DNA of 64,000 nt, taken from the NCBI GenBank assembly GCA_021298395.1, contig JAJTFH010000002.1, positions 1-64,000 of the forward strand, written 5' to 3'. Below are positions 29,697-37,665 of this stretch, piece by piece. The DNA comes from Gemmatimonadota bacterium (GTDB lineage: Bacteria; Gemmatimonadota; Gemmatimonadetes; Gemmatimonadales; Gemmatimonadaceae). A model generated the notes under the pieces. It searched no databases, was not told where the DNA came from, and worked only from the letters and a program-made list of their open reading frames with translations. The translations under genes were made by a program, and so were the position numbers. Position 1 is the first letter of the stretch. Each line of letters opens with the position of its first letter.

Positions 29697-30361
29697 AGGT
29701 CCTGGTGATCGAGGACGATCCGACCGTCGGCGAGTTCGTGAAGCGCGGGCTCGAGGAGCAGCGGTGGACCGTCGATCTCGTCGCGGATGGGGCGGAGGGG
29801 GAGGCATTGGCGCGGTCGCAGCCCTACGACCTCGTGATCCTCGACCTCCGGCTCCCCGGCCGCCCCGGTCCCGAGGTGCTCCGCAACCTGCGCGCCGGTG
29901 GCTTCGAACGGCCCGTGCTCGTGCTCACCGCGCAGGATGCCATCGACGCCAAGGTGGAGACGCTCCGCGCCGGGGCCGATGATTACGTCACCAAGCCCTT
30001 CGCCCTCGAGGAGCTGTTGGCGCGGGTCGAGGCGCTCGCGCGTCGCCCGCGGGCCCTCGCCTCCCCGCGCATCACGGTCGCCGATCTCGCGATCGATCTC
30101 GATTCGCATCAGGTGCGCCGCGCGGGGCAGGTGATCGAGCTCACGCCCAAGGAGTTCCTCGTCCTCGAGTACCTCGCTCGCCATGCGGGGCGGGTGATGA
30201 GCCGCACCCTCATCACCGAGTACGCCTGGGGCTATCACTTCGATCCCGGCACCAACATCGTCGACGTGGTCATCACGCATCTCCGCAAGAAGATCGACGC
30301 CGCCCATGCGCAGAAGCTCATCACCACGGTCCGGGGCGTGGGCTACGTCCTGAAGGGCTGA
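29693..30361 (+). CDS. OmpR/PhoB-family response regulator
   Basis: A 222-residue DNA-binding regulator. The receiver domain has the acidic pair in VIEDDP, the phosphorylated D51 in LVILDLRLPG, and the conserved lysine in YVTKPF. The C-terminal winged helix (LTPKEFLVLEYLARHAGRVM ... VDVVITHLRKKI ... TVRGVGYVL) is OmpR-type. Sensor kinases lie on both sides, the second three bases downstream. Direct repeats 11 bases apart at 31855-31870 before tonB would suit an OmpR-type dimer. Confidence 0.93.
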   Translation: MKVLVIEDDPTVGEFVKRGLEEQRWTVDLVADGAEGEALARSQPYDLVILDLRLPGRPGPEVLRNLRAGGFERPVLVLTAQDAIDAKVETLRAGADDYVTKPFALEELLARVEALARRPRALASPRITVADLAIDLDSHQVRRAGQVIELTPKEFLVLEYLARHAGRVMSRTLITEYAWGYHFDPGTNIVDVVITHLRKKIDAAHAQKLITTVRGVGYVLKG

Positions 30362-30364
30362 TCG

Positions 30365-31828
30365 ATGTTCTGGAGCCTGCGTGGACGGCTGACGGCGCTC
30401 GCCGCACTGGGCGGGGCGGGGATCCTGGTCGCCCTCGCGGTGATCCTGCTGAGTTCGGAACGCACGGCGGGCGAGCGGGAGCTCCGGCGGCGGGTGGACG
30501 AGATGGCGCAGATCGCCGATCAGCTGATCGCGCAGGGGGGCATCCAGCGCTTCAGCGGCATGGTGGTCAGGGCGGATTCGGCCCGTCCCGAGGCGCTCTC
30601 CGCCGCCACCGGCCGCCTCCTCGCCGCGTTGCCGGGATATGTGATCGTCGCCGACGCCGCGCGCCCGCTCTACCTGAGTGCCTCGGTCGCCTCGCTCGGG
30701 ACGCGGGATCGGGAGACGCTGCTCCAGGCGGTCACTGGGGTCTTCGGGCCCGACCGTCCCGCCGCCTTCGTGCAACTCGAGGCGGCGCGGCTCTACGTCC
30801 GGGTGCGATTCTCCACGGATAGCACCGCCCGGGACCCGCTCCGCATCGCGGTGGGGATGCCGGCCGAGGGGCTCTCGCTCGTCCGCCTCGATGGCTTCGC
30901 GTCGAGCCTGGTCGCGATCCCGTTGCTGATCCTCGGCTCCGCGCTCATCGCCTTCAGCGTCCTCGGGACGGAGCTCCGACCCCTCGAGCGACTCGCGCGG
31001 CAGTTGGAGGCGATCCAGCACGGCCGCTCGCTCCACCGCCGGGTCGCGATCGAGGGGGATGCCGAGGAGGTCGATCGATTGGCCGAGACGATCAACGCGA
31101 TGCTCGATCGGCTCGAGACCTCGTTCGCCTCGTTGCGCCGCTTCACCGCCGATGCGAGTCACGAGCTGAAGACCCCGCTCACCGTCCTGCGGGCGAACCT
31201 CGAGCGAGCGATGCAGCAGCCGAACGTGCCAGCCGAGCAGCTGGCGCCGCTCGAGGATGCGCTCGCGAACACCGCGCGCATGGCCGATCTCGTCGATTCG
31301 CTCCTGACCCTGGCCCGGGCCGACGAGGGGCGGTTCGACCTCCATCGGGAGCCCGTGGCGATGGAGCCACTCGTCGCGGAGATGCTCGAGACGGCGACGA
31401 TCCTCGGGGAGCCGGCGGGGATCACCATCCGTGCCCTCGGGAGTGAGCCGGTTACGGTCTCCGGGGACGCGGATCGCCTCCGCCAGCTCCTCCTCAACAT
31501 CGTGACCAACGCGATCAAGTACACGCCGCGCGGGGGGACCGTCTCCATCGGACTCGAGCGCCGTGGGGATCAGGCGGCGGTCACGATCGATGACACGGGC
31601 GTCGGGATCGCCTCGGTCGATGTCCCCTTCATCTTCGAGCGGTTCTGGCGGGCCGATCGGGCCCGGGTGCGGGGCGAGCGGGGGGGGCTGGGGCTCGGGC
31701 TCTCGATCGCCGAATGGATCGCGCAGGCCCATGGGGGGACGATCACCGTGGCCTCGCGGATCGGGCGTGGGACGACCTTCACGGTGCAACTCCCGCTCCT
31801 CCGCGAGGGGGACTCTGCCCCCACCTGA
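30365..31828 (+). CDS. Membrane sensor histidine kinase with HAMP domain
   Basis: A 487-residue classical sensor kinase. TM1 is at about 12-29 and TM2 at about 180-201, flanking a periplasmic domain of roughly 150 residues with no recognised ligand fold. A HAMP linker, a DHp domain with H266 in DASHELKTPL, and a HATPase domain (NIVTNAIKYTPRGG, DTGVGIA, GGLGLGLSIAEW) follow. This is the type of kinase expected to partner an OmpR-class regulator, so the preceding cytoplasmic kinase is the unusual member of the trio. Confidence 0.92.
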   Translation: MFWSLRGRLTALAALGGAGILVALAVILLSSERTAGERELRRRVDEMAQIADQLIAQGGIQRFSGMVVRADSARPEALSAATGRLLAALPGYVIVADAARPLYLSASVASLGTRDRETLLQAVTGVFGPDRPAAFVQLEAARLYVRVRFSTDSTARDPLRIAVGMPAEGLSLVRLDGFASSLVAIPLLILGSALIAFSVLGTELRPLERLARQLEAIQHGRSLHRRVAIEGDAEEVDRLAETINAMLDRLETSFASLRRFTADASHELKTPLTVLRANLERAMQQPNVPAEQLAPLEDALANTARMADLVDSLLTLARADEGRFDLHREPVAMEPLVAEMLETATILGEPAGITIRALGSEPVTVSGDADRLRQLLLNIVTNAIKYTPRGGTVSIGLERRGDQAAVTIDDTGVGIASVDVPFIFERFWRADRARVRGERGGLGLGLSIAEWIAQAHGGTITVASRIGRGTTFTVQLPLLREGDSAPT

Positions 31829-31839
31829 GCGATTCACGG

Positions 31840-31870
31840 AACGCTCATCAAGCGTTAACCGATTCTTAAT
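31840..31870 (+). promoter_or_regulatory. A+T-rich control region before tonB
   Basis: AACGCT-CATCA-AGCGTT (31840-31856) is a small hairpin that could end the kinase transcript. TTAAC (31855) and TTAAT (31866) form a direct repeat spaced 11 bases, as in OmpR/PhoB-type sites. A wider inverted repeat GATTCACG/CGTGAATC (31831-31838, 31887-31894) surrounds both. This is the most A+T-rich stretch of the window. Confidence 0.35.
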
Positions 31871-31880
31871 CTTTCCGTCA

Positions 31881-31909
31881 TTACCTCGTGAATCGAGCCC
31901 ACGTATGAT
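31881..31909 (+). promoter_or_regulatory. Candidate tonB-exb promoter
   Basis: TTACCT (31881-31886) and TATGAT (31904-31909) are separated by 17 bases. The -10 matches the consensus in five of six positions; the -35 is weak. The leader to GTG 31972 would be about 55 bases and includes a GGAG near 31961. Confidence 0.45.
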
Positions 31910-31971
31910 GCGGGGAGTCGGCGGCCACATGGGTCGCCGTCACGCGACTTTTCACGAGTGGAGACGGACGC

Positions 31972-32670
31972 GTGTTCAACAACCTGATCGAGTCGGGCCC
32001 GAAGCAGAAGAAGGGGATCGGAGGCTCCGTCGCCTCGACCCTCGCGCATGCCGGCATCGTCTTCGCGATGATCGTCGCGACCAAGAACGTCGGCGAGACG
32101 ATCGCGGCGGAGGCGGAGCAGGTCACCAAGTTCGTGGTGGAGGAGAAGGAACCGGAGCAGGAGCCGGAGAAGCCGCCGCCAGACGCGGTCGCCGCCCCGC
32201 CGATCGCGAAGGGGTTCCAGGTGCTCACCGCGCCGGTCGATATCCCGGACGTGATCCCGGAGATCGACCTCTCCAAGAAGCTCACCAACGAAGCGGACTT
32301 CTCCGGCCGTGGTGTGGCCGGGGGCGTCGCCTCGGGTGTGGTGGGGGGGAGTGTGGTGAACCAGGATCAGACCTTCTTCGACTTCCAGGTCGAAAAGCCG
32401 GTCGCCCCGATCCCGGGCAGTGGGTCGCCGCGGTATCCTGAGATCCTCCTCTCCGCCGGCGTCGAGGGCCAGGTCCTCGGCCAGTTCGTGGTGGACACCC
32501 TCGGTCGCGTGGAATCGGGTTCGTTCAAGGTGATTCGCTCGGACCACGATCTCTTCTCGGCGGCGGTGCGCAGCGCGCTCCCCGCGATGCGGTTCCTCCC
32601 CGCCGAGGTCGGCGGTCGGAAGGTGAAGCAGTTGGTCCAGCAGCCGTTCGTCTTCAACCGTCAGCGGTAA
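31972..32670 (+). CDS. tonB: Energy transducer TonB
   Basis: A 232-residue TonB protein that would carry proton-motive energy from ExbBD to outer-membrane receptors. One N-terminal membrane helix (about 22-40) follows a Lys-rich start. A Glu/Pro-rich linker (EEKEPEQEPEKPPPDAVAAP) spans the periplasm. The C-terminal TonB box-binding domain starts at about 145 (SPRYPEILLSAGVEGQVLGQ) and ends FVFNRQR. Start is GTG 31972 with GTGGAGACGG upstream. It heads a five-gene energy-transduction set. Confidence 0.9.
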   Translation: MFNNLIESGPKQKKGIGGSVASTLAHAGIVFAMIVATKNVGETIAAEAEQVTKFVVEEKEPEQEPEKPPPDAVAAPPIAKGFQVLTAPVDIPDVIPEIDLSKKLTNEADFSGRGVAGGVASGVVGGSVVNQDQTFFDFQVEKPVAPIPGSGSPRYPEILLSAGVEGQVLGQFVVDTLGRVESGSFKVIRSDHDLFSAAVRSALPAMRFLPAEVGGRKVKQLVQQPFVFNRQR

Positions 32671-32713
32671 CTCCCTCTCACCGGCAGCACCCTCTCTTAG
32701 GAGCAACGCAGTC

Positions 32714-33454
32714 ATGGAAATGAACATCGCTGAGATCTTCGAGAAGAGCCCCGCGTTCGCCAAGGGGATCTGGTTCCTCCTCCTCGGTATGTCCTTCTGG
32801 TCGCTGACGGTCGCGACCGGGAAGTGGTGGGGTTTTCGCAAGGCGCAGAAGGAGACGCTGAAGTTCGCGCCCGAGTTCTCGCAGTTCCTCGAGGAGGACA
32901 ACCTCACGGAGGCGATCAATCTCGCCGAGGGGTACAAGAAGTCGAACGTCGCGCGCGTCCTCGGTGGCGCGCTCGGTGAGGTGAAGCCGCTGATCATGGA
33001 CGGCACGATCACGGTGTCGGACATCAACTCGGTTGAGCGCGCGGTCGAGCGCAACATGCTCGTCGAGATCGTCTCGCTGAAGCGCGGGCTCGCCGTCATC
33101 GCGACGGTCGGTTCGACCGCGCCGTTCGTCGGGCTCCTCGGCACCGTCGTCGGCATCATCAACGCCTTCTCCCTCATGGGCTCGTCGGGTTCGTCGGGCA
33201 TCAACGCGATCATCATCCCGATCGCCGAGGCGCTCATCGCCACCGGCCTCGGCCTCGGCGTCGCCATCCCCGCGGTCTGGTTCTACAACTACTTCCAGAC
33301 CAAGATCGACAACCTCACCTCCGAGATGACCTACGTCTCCAAGGAGATGATCGATTACCTCATCCGTGGGGTGTCGGGGGAGTTCGGTCGGTCACGCTTC
33401 ACCCGCGAGTTCAGCACCAAGGCGCAGGCCGGTTCCTCCCCGATCTCGCAGTGA
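32714..33454 (+). CDS. exbB: MotA/TolQ/ExbB proton channel family protein
   Basis: A 246-residue inner-membrane protein with three helices (about 18-38, 130-155, 165-195). VGSTAPFVGLLGTVVGIINAF and IAEALIATGLGLGVAIPAVWFYNYF are the conserved proton-channel segments. AGGAG lies about ten bases before the ATG. With the two ExbD proteins downstream it would form the ExbBD motor for the TonB encoded just upstream. Confidence 0.93.
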   Translation: MEMNIAEIFEKSPAFAKGIWFLLLGMSFWSLTVATGKWWGFRKAQKETLKFAPEFSQFLEEDNLTEAINLAEGYKKSNVARVLGGALGEVKPLIMDGTITVSDINSVERAVERNMLVEIVSLKRGLAVIATVGSTAPFVGLLGTVVGIINAFSLMGSSGSSGINAIIIPIAEALIATGLGLGVAIPAVWFYNYFQTKIDNLTSEMTYVSKEMIDYLIRGVSGEFGRSRFTREFSTKAQAGSSPISQ

Positions 33455-33486
33455 GCGACCCCACCATCCGCTAGGAGGACTCGCCC

Positions 33487-33927
33487 ATGGGCGTGTCAGT
33501 CAAGTCCGGGGGCGGCGTCAATTCGGAGCCGAACGTCGTCCCCATGATCGACGTGATGCTGGTGTTGCTCGTGATCTTCATGGTGGTGACCCCGGCGCTC
33601 GCGTCGGGGTTCGCCGCCGAGCCGCCGGCCGGCGTCAACCTGAAGTCGCATCCCGAGGAGGAGTTCGATCAGATCTTGGGCATCGACAAGTACGGCCAGT
33701 ACTTCCTCAACAAGAAGAAGATCGACAACGCGGCGCTCGGCGATTCGCTCACGACCATCTTCACGGGCCGTGAGGATGCCCTCCTCTATCTGAAGGCGCA
33801 CCGCGAGCTCCCGTACGAGGTCGTCCAGCAGGCGTGGAATGTCGCGTCGCGCAGCGGCGTCCGTGTGGTGGCCGCCATCACCGACCAGGCCTCGGGTGCG
33901 CCCGCGGCTGAATCCGAGAAGGAGTGA
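33487..33927 (+). CDS. exbD: Biopolymer transport protein ExbD (first copy)
   Basis: A 146-residue ExbD/TolR protein. One membrane helix (about 22-42) carries the proton-binding Asp in NVVPMIDVMLVLLVIFM. The periplasmic C-terminal domain contains YLKAHRELPYEVVQQAWNVA. A GGAGG precedes the ATG (CTAGGAGGACTCGCCC). It is six bases upstream of a second, clearly diverged copy. Confidence 0.93.
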   Translation: MGVSVKSGGGVNSEPNVVPMIDVMLVLLVIFMVVTPALASGFAAEPPAGVNLKSHPEEEFDQILGIDKYGQYFLNKKKIDNAALGDSLTTIFTGREDALLYLKAHRELPYEVVQQAWNVASRSGVRVVAAITDQASGAPAAESEKE

Positions 33928-33933
33928 TCGACC

Positions 33934-34335
33934 ATGGGTGCTAAAGTCGGTGAGAGCGGTGGGCTGAACAACGAGCCGAACGTCGTCCCGATGATCGACG
34001 TCATGCTCGTGCTCCTCGTGATCTTCATGCTCGTGCAGCAGGTCCGGAAGGCGATCGACGTCCAGCTCCCGGATCCGAATCCGGCGGTCGCGGCGGCCAA
34101 CTCGGCGTCCAACCAGATCGTGCTCGAGGTGCTCCCTGGCGAGCAGTTCGCGGTCAACCGTGAGCCGGTCACCAAGGACGATCTCCTGAAGCGGCTCACG
34201 GAGATCTACGAGGCGCGGCCGGAGAAGATCATCTTCGTGAAGGGAGACCCGAAGGTCCAGTTCCAGGACGTGATCTACGCGATGGACGTGGCGCGTGGGG
34301 CGGGCGTGAAGGTCATCGGCGTCCCGCCGAACTGA
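33934..34335 (+). CDS. exbD: Biopolymer transport protein ExbD (second copy)
   Basis: A 133-residue ExbD protein. The N-terminal segment is nearly identical to the first copy (NEPNVVPMIDVMLVLLVIFM) but the periplasmic domains differ (IFVKGDPKVQFQDVIYAMDV here). Two ExbD genes after one ExbB occur in several phyla and may form a mixed motor or serve different TonB proteins. A hairpin follows the stop. Confidence 0.93.
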   Translation: MGAKVGESGGLNNEPNVVPMIDVMLVLLVIFMLVQQVRKAIDVQLPDPNPAVAAANSASNQIVLEVLPGEQFAVNREPVTKDDLLKRLTEIYEARPEKIIFVKGDPKVQFQDVIYAMDVARGAGVKVIGVPPN

Positions 34336-34341
34336 TCGACC

Positions 34342-34360
34342 ACGGGGCCGCGCGCCCCGT
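34342..34360 (+). terminator. Candidate terminator after exbD2
   Basis: A 7-bp stem ACGGGGC/GCCCCGT with a five-base loop, seven bases after the exbD2 stop. No T run follows. Confidence 0.5.
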
Positions 34361-34373
34361 CTGCGGAGCGATG

Positions 34374-34405
34374 CGGCGGACGAACCCTTCTTGGGGCGTC
34401 CGCCG
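34374..34405. repeat. Inverted repeat abutting the second tonB promoter
   Basis: CGGCGGACG (34374-34382) and CGTCCGCCG (34397-34405) are perfect 9-bp arms; the 14-base interior can itself pair CCC with GGG. The right arm touches the TATCAT box at 34406. It could be a terminator for the exb operon or an operator for the next gene. Confidence 0.45.
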
Positions 34406-34411
34406 TATCAT
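34406..34411 (+). promoter_or_regulatory. Candidate -10 box of the TonB-like gene
   Basis: TATCAT, directly downstream of the inverted repeat, 43 bases before ATG 34455. No consensus -35 is seen at the right distance. Confidence 0.35.
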
Positions 34412-34454
34412 TTGTAGCCTCCCTGACCACTGAACACCGATCCCAGACCTCTTG

Positions 34455-35276
34455 ATGGCCTCCCGCACCTCCGCCTCGCGACCACCGCTCCGCTCCCTGA
34501 CAGGGATCCCGGAGCCGTCGCCGCGTGGCCGGTGGGCGGCGCTGGTCTCGGCGCTGGTGCATCTGGGGTTCATCGTCTTGGTCTTCCTGCCCCCCTTCCT
34601 GGCGGCGACGCTCGATCAGCCGCTGACGACTGGTGGGGGCGGGGCAGGGCCAGCCGGCGGCGGGGGCGGAGGCCGCACCGGGTCTGGGCTCGAGCCGGTG
34701 CGAGCCGAGCGCCTCGTGTACATGCAGATCGCACCGGTACCGGTCACCCCCTCGGCGGTGCTCCCTCCGATCCCCACACCGACCCCTCCACCGGTCCCCC
34801 CGGTGGAGAAGAAGCCAGAGATCTCTGTTCCCCCTCCGGCCTCCGTGCCGCCTGCGGCGGAGGCCCCAGCGGCCCCCGCCGCCGTCGCATCGGGGGGCGT
34901 GGCCGGGGGTGAGGGCCGGGGTGGCGCAGGGCCGGGCAGTGGGGGAGGGGTGGGGGCTGGCGTCGGTACGGGGCGCGGCTCGGCAACCGGGGCGGGGACG
35001 GGAGGTGGATCCAATGAGATCTATCCCCCGCAGGTCACCAACCTCGCGCTCCTCCCGATGCCGGTGCCGAATCGGGTCCGTCCTTACACGATGGTCGCCT
35101 GGTTCGACGTCGATGAACGGGGGAAGGCGACGCTGATCGCCTTCAATCCGTCGAAGGACAACTCGTACAATCGCCGCATCCGCGAGACGTTGCAGGAGTA
35201 TCGCTTTCGTCCCGCGACGCGCCCCGATGGGTCCCCCGTGCGCGATACCGTCTCGGTGACCGTCTCGGTGCCCTAA
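34455..35276 (+). CDS. Second TonB-like energy transducer, Pro/Gly-rich
   Basis: A 273-residue TonB-like protein. One membrane helix (about 30-52) follows an Arg-rich start. A very long low-complexity linker comes next: Gly-rich, then Pro-rich (PPIPTPTPPPVPPVEKKP), Ala-rich, and Gly-rich again. The C-terminal domain (about 190-273, YTMVAWFDVDERGKATLIAF ... YRFRPATRPDGSPV) has the TonB_C pattern. ATG 34455 is preferred to the TTG just before it. It lies 119 bases after the exb genes and appears to have its own promoter. Confidence 0.75.
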   Translation: MASRTSASRPPLRSLTGIPEPSPRGRWAALVSALVHLGFIVLVFLPPFLAATLDQPLTTGGGGAGPAGGGGGGRTGSGLEPVRAERLVYMQIAPVPVTPSAVLPPIPTPTPPPVPPVEKKPEISVPPPASVPPAAEAPAAPAAVASGGVAGGEGRGGAGPGSGGGVGAGVGTGRGSATGAGTGGGSNEIYPPQVTNLALLPMPVPNRVRPYTMVAWFDVDERGKATLIAFNPSKDNSYNRRIRETLQEYRFRPATRPDGSPVRDTVSVTVSVP

Positions 35277-35378
35277 GCGGAAGCCCCGTGGGCGCGTCAG
35301 ATGCGCCTCGCCGCGACTGGTGGGGCCCCTTGGTGACGGATACCTTCCCGCATCCATCCTCCCTCCGCACCGACTCCC

Positions 35379-36698
35379 ATGGCTGAATCGATCGGCAACT
35401 CCGGTACCGGCATGAAGCTGCACACCAAGATCCTCATCGCTCTCGTGGTCGGGGCGGTGGCCGGGATCGTGGTGAACACCCAACTCGGATCGACGCACGC
35501 CGGGGTGACCTGGGTGAACACCTATCTCGCGGGGCCCGTCGGCCAGGTCTTCCTGCGGATGCTCTTCATGATCGTGATGCCCCTTGTCTTCTCCTCCATC
35601 GCCCTCGGTGTGGCGGGGCTTGGGGACCTGCGGAAGGTCGGGCGCATCGGAGGCAAGGCGATCGGGTACTTCCTCGGCACCACCTTCATCGCCGCGTCGT
35701 TCGGGCTGTTGTTGGTCGCCATCGTCGAGCCGGGTGCTGCGGTCCCCGAGTCGGTCAAGACCGAGCTCATGGCGACCTACGCGGAGGATGCCTCCTCGAA
35801 GATCGAGGCGCAGGCCACCGGTGGGTTCGGGATCAACACCTTCGTGAACATCGTCACCCGGAACCCGATCAAGTCGGCGGCCGATGGGGACATGCTCGGG
35901 GTGATCTTCTTCGGGCTCCTCTTCGGCGCGGCGCTCACGCAGATCCCGCGCGAGCGGTCGGAGCCGATGATCAAAGTGCTCGAGGCGATCAACGACGTGG
36001 TGATCGTCATCGTCGGGATGGCGATGAAGCTCGCGCCGTATGGGGTGGCGGGACTCATCTTCGGCGTGACCTCGCGATTCGGCTTCGCCCTCCTCAAGCC
36101 GCTGGGTGGGTTCGTCCTCGTCGTGATGAGCGCGTTGCTGCTGCACCTCTTCGTGAATCTCTCGCTGATCCTGAAGTTCGTGATCGGGATCAGTCCGCTC
36201 ACCTACTTCTCACGCGTGCGCTCGGCGCTCGTCACGGCCTTCAGCACCAGCTCGAGCTCGGCCACGTTGCCCGCGGCGCTCAAGTCCTCCACCGAGGGAC
36301 TCGGCGTCCCGCCGAAGATCGCGGGCTTCGTCCTCCCGATCGGCTCGACGATGTGCATGAACGGGACCTCGATCTTCGAGGGGATCACCGTGATCTTCCT
36401 CTGTCAGGTCTTCGGGATCGACCTCACCCTCGGCGGGATGGTGATGGTCATCATCATGTCGGTGATCACCGCGGTCGGGGCGGCTGGCGTCCCGGGTGGC
36501 TCGATCCCGCTCCTGGTGGGGATCCTCGCGATGGTCGGCGTCCCAGGGGAGGGGATCGCGATCGTCCTCGGCGTCGATCGCATCCTCGACATGACGCGCA
36601 CGGTGGTGAACGTCGCGGGTGACATCTCCGCGACGACCTTCGTGGCGAAGTCCGAAGGGGTGTGGGATGCGTCGATGGTGCCGGCGAAGGCGGTCTAG
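35379..36698 (+). CDS. Dicarboxylate/amino acid:cation symporter (DAACS)
   Basis: Inner-membrane secondary transporter of the GltP/DctA family, 439 residues with about eight helices plus re-entrant loops. It shows STSSSSATLPAALKSSTEGL (the Ser-rich HP1 motif), LPIGSTMCMNGTSIFEG (the usual PIGATxNMDGT, with Asn for the common Asp), and GAAGVPGGSIPLLV in HP2. Likely imports glutamate, aspartate or C4-dicarboxylates with Na+ or H+. It is monocistronic, ending at a shared hairpin with the sugar-kinase operon. Confidence 0.9.
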   Translation: MAESIGNSGTGMKLHTKILIALVVGAVAGIVVNTQLGSTHAGVTWVNTYLAGPVGQVFLRMLFMIVMPLVFSSIALGVAGLGDLRKVGRIGGKAIGYFLGTTFIAASFGLLLVAIVEPGAAVPESVKTELMATYAEDASSKIEAQATGGFGINTFVNIVTRNPIKSAADGDMLGVIFFGLLFGAALTQIPRERSEPMIKVLEAINDVVIVIVGMAMKLAPYGVAGLIFGVTSRFGFALLKPLGGFVLVVMSALLLHLFVNLSLILKFVIGISPLTYFSRVRSALVTAFSTSSSSATLPAALKSSTEGLGVPPKIAGFVLPIGSTMCMNGTSIFEGITVIFLCQVFGIDLTLGGMVMVIIMSVITAVGAAGVPGGSIPLLVGILAMVGVPGEGIAIVLGVDRILDMTRTVVNVAGDISATTFVAKSEGVWDASMVPAKAV

Positions 36699-36713
36699 AT
36701 AGTTCGCCGCGTC

Positions 36714-36736
36714 GGCGACGGTCTCAGACCGTCGCC
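36714..36736. terminator. Bidirectional hairpin, symporter / sugar kinase
   Basis: Perfect 11-bp arms GGCGACGGTCT and AGACCGTCGCC around a single C. It starts 15 bases after the symporter stop and includes the stop codon of the convergent kinase gene. Confidence 0.65.
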
Positions 36737-37647
36737 AACGCCTTCCGCCCGACCTTCACCGCGCCGCGCGCCGCATCGATCGCGTCGCCATGCAGATGCG
36801 ACCCCGGCACCGCGGTCTTCAACCGGTGCTCCACGAGGCGCCGGAGGAAGCTTCCGCGCCGCAGCATCCCGCCGGCCAGCGCCACCGGCACTGACGCGCG
36901 TTCATCGACGAAGAGTTGGCGCGCCAAGGTGCGCACATGCACCACGAGTTCCTCGGCTGCCATCGTGCAGAGGGAGTTCGCGCGCAGGTCGCCATCGGCG
37001 GCGAGGGTCATCGCCGGCTCGGCGAGCTGCGCCAGATCCCGCGGCGTCGCATGGGCGGCCCAGCGGATCAGACCATCGACCTCGTCGAGCTGAAGCGCGG
37101 TGAGGATCGCCCCCACGAGCCGCGTCTCGGGCTCCCGGCCATCGTGTGAGGCGGTCACGATGCTCAGGATGCGGCGCCCCATCCAGGCCCCGCTCCCCTC
37201 ATCCCCGCAGTGCGGCCCCCATCCGCCGCAGCGAAGGAAGGTCCCCGTCGGCCCTCGCCCGAAGGCGACCGAGCCCGTCCCGCCGATCAACAGGATCCCG
37301 GCGCCATCACCGAAGGCATCCTCGAGGGCGATCTCAGCGTCGGTCGTCACGATGACCTCCTCGGCGAGCGACTGTCCCTTCAAGGCGCGCAGGAGTGCCT
37401 TCCGTTCGGCGTCCTGCCCAGCACCCGCGACCCCCACACATAGCAGGCGCGGCGTCTCCTCCTGGCCTGCTTGCGTCAGCGCATCACGCACCAGCCCGCC
37501 GATCACCTCGGCGGAGTGCAGGGACTCACCGGGACGGAGCGCGCTCCCCTCACCGGTCAGCGAGGCAAGGACCTTCCCGCGGCCATCGGCGACCTCGACC
37601 GCGGTCTTGCTCCCCCCTCCATCGACTCCCACGACCAGATGCGACAT
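36724..37647 (-). CDS. BadF/BadG-type amino-sugar kinase (GlcNAc/MurNAc kinase-like)
   Basis: A 307-residue ASKHA-fold kinase. The phosphate-1 motif is VGVDGGGSKTAVEV at the start, IGGTGSVAFG is the second phosphate motif, and CGGWGPHCGDEGSGAWMG is typical of N-acetylglucosamine kinases and of MurK, which phosphorylates N-acetylmuramate and N-acetylglucosamine. It is the last gene of an operon after a sodium:solute symporter (18-base gap) and the NagB-PIG-L fusion, which supports an amino-sugar substrate. No MurQ etherase gene is in view. Confidence 0.85.
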   Translation of the reverse strand: MSHLVVGVDGGGSKTAVEVADGRGKVLASLTGEGSALRPGESLHSAEVIGGLVRDALTQAGQEETPRLLCVGVAGAGQDAERKALLRALKGQSLAEEVIVTTDAEIALEDAFGDGAGILLIGGTGSVAFGRGPTGTFLRCGGWGPHCGDEGSGAWMGRRILSIVTASHDGREPETRLVGAILTALQLDEVDGLIRWAAHATPRDLAQLAEPAMTLAADGDLRANSLCTMAAEELVVHVRTLARQLFVDERASVPVALAGGMLRRGSFLRRLVEHRLKTAVPGSHLHGDAIDAARGAVKVGRKALATV

Positions 37648-37665
37648 AGACGTTCCGTTCCCGGT

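Noticed and set aside
29546-31930. A 794-codon antisense open frame across the signalling genes
   Set aside because: Low-complexity composition, crosses three real genes and has no start signal or domain.
34640-35010. Gly- and Pro-rich low-complexity stretch as a repeat element
   Set aside because: It is the periplasmic linker of a TonB-like protein, a normal feature of that family.
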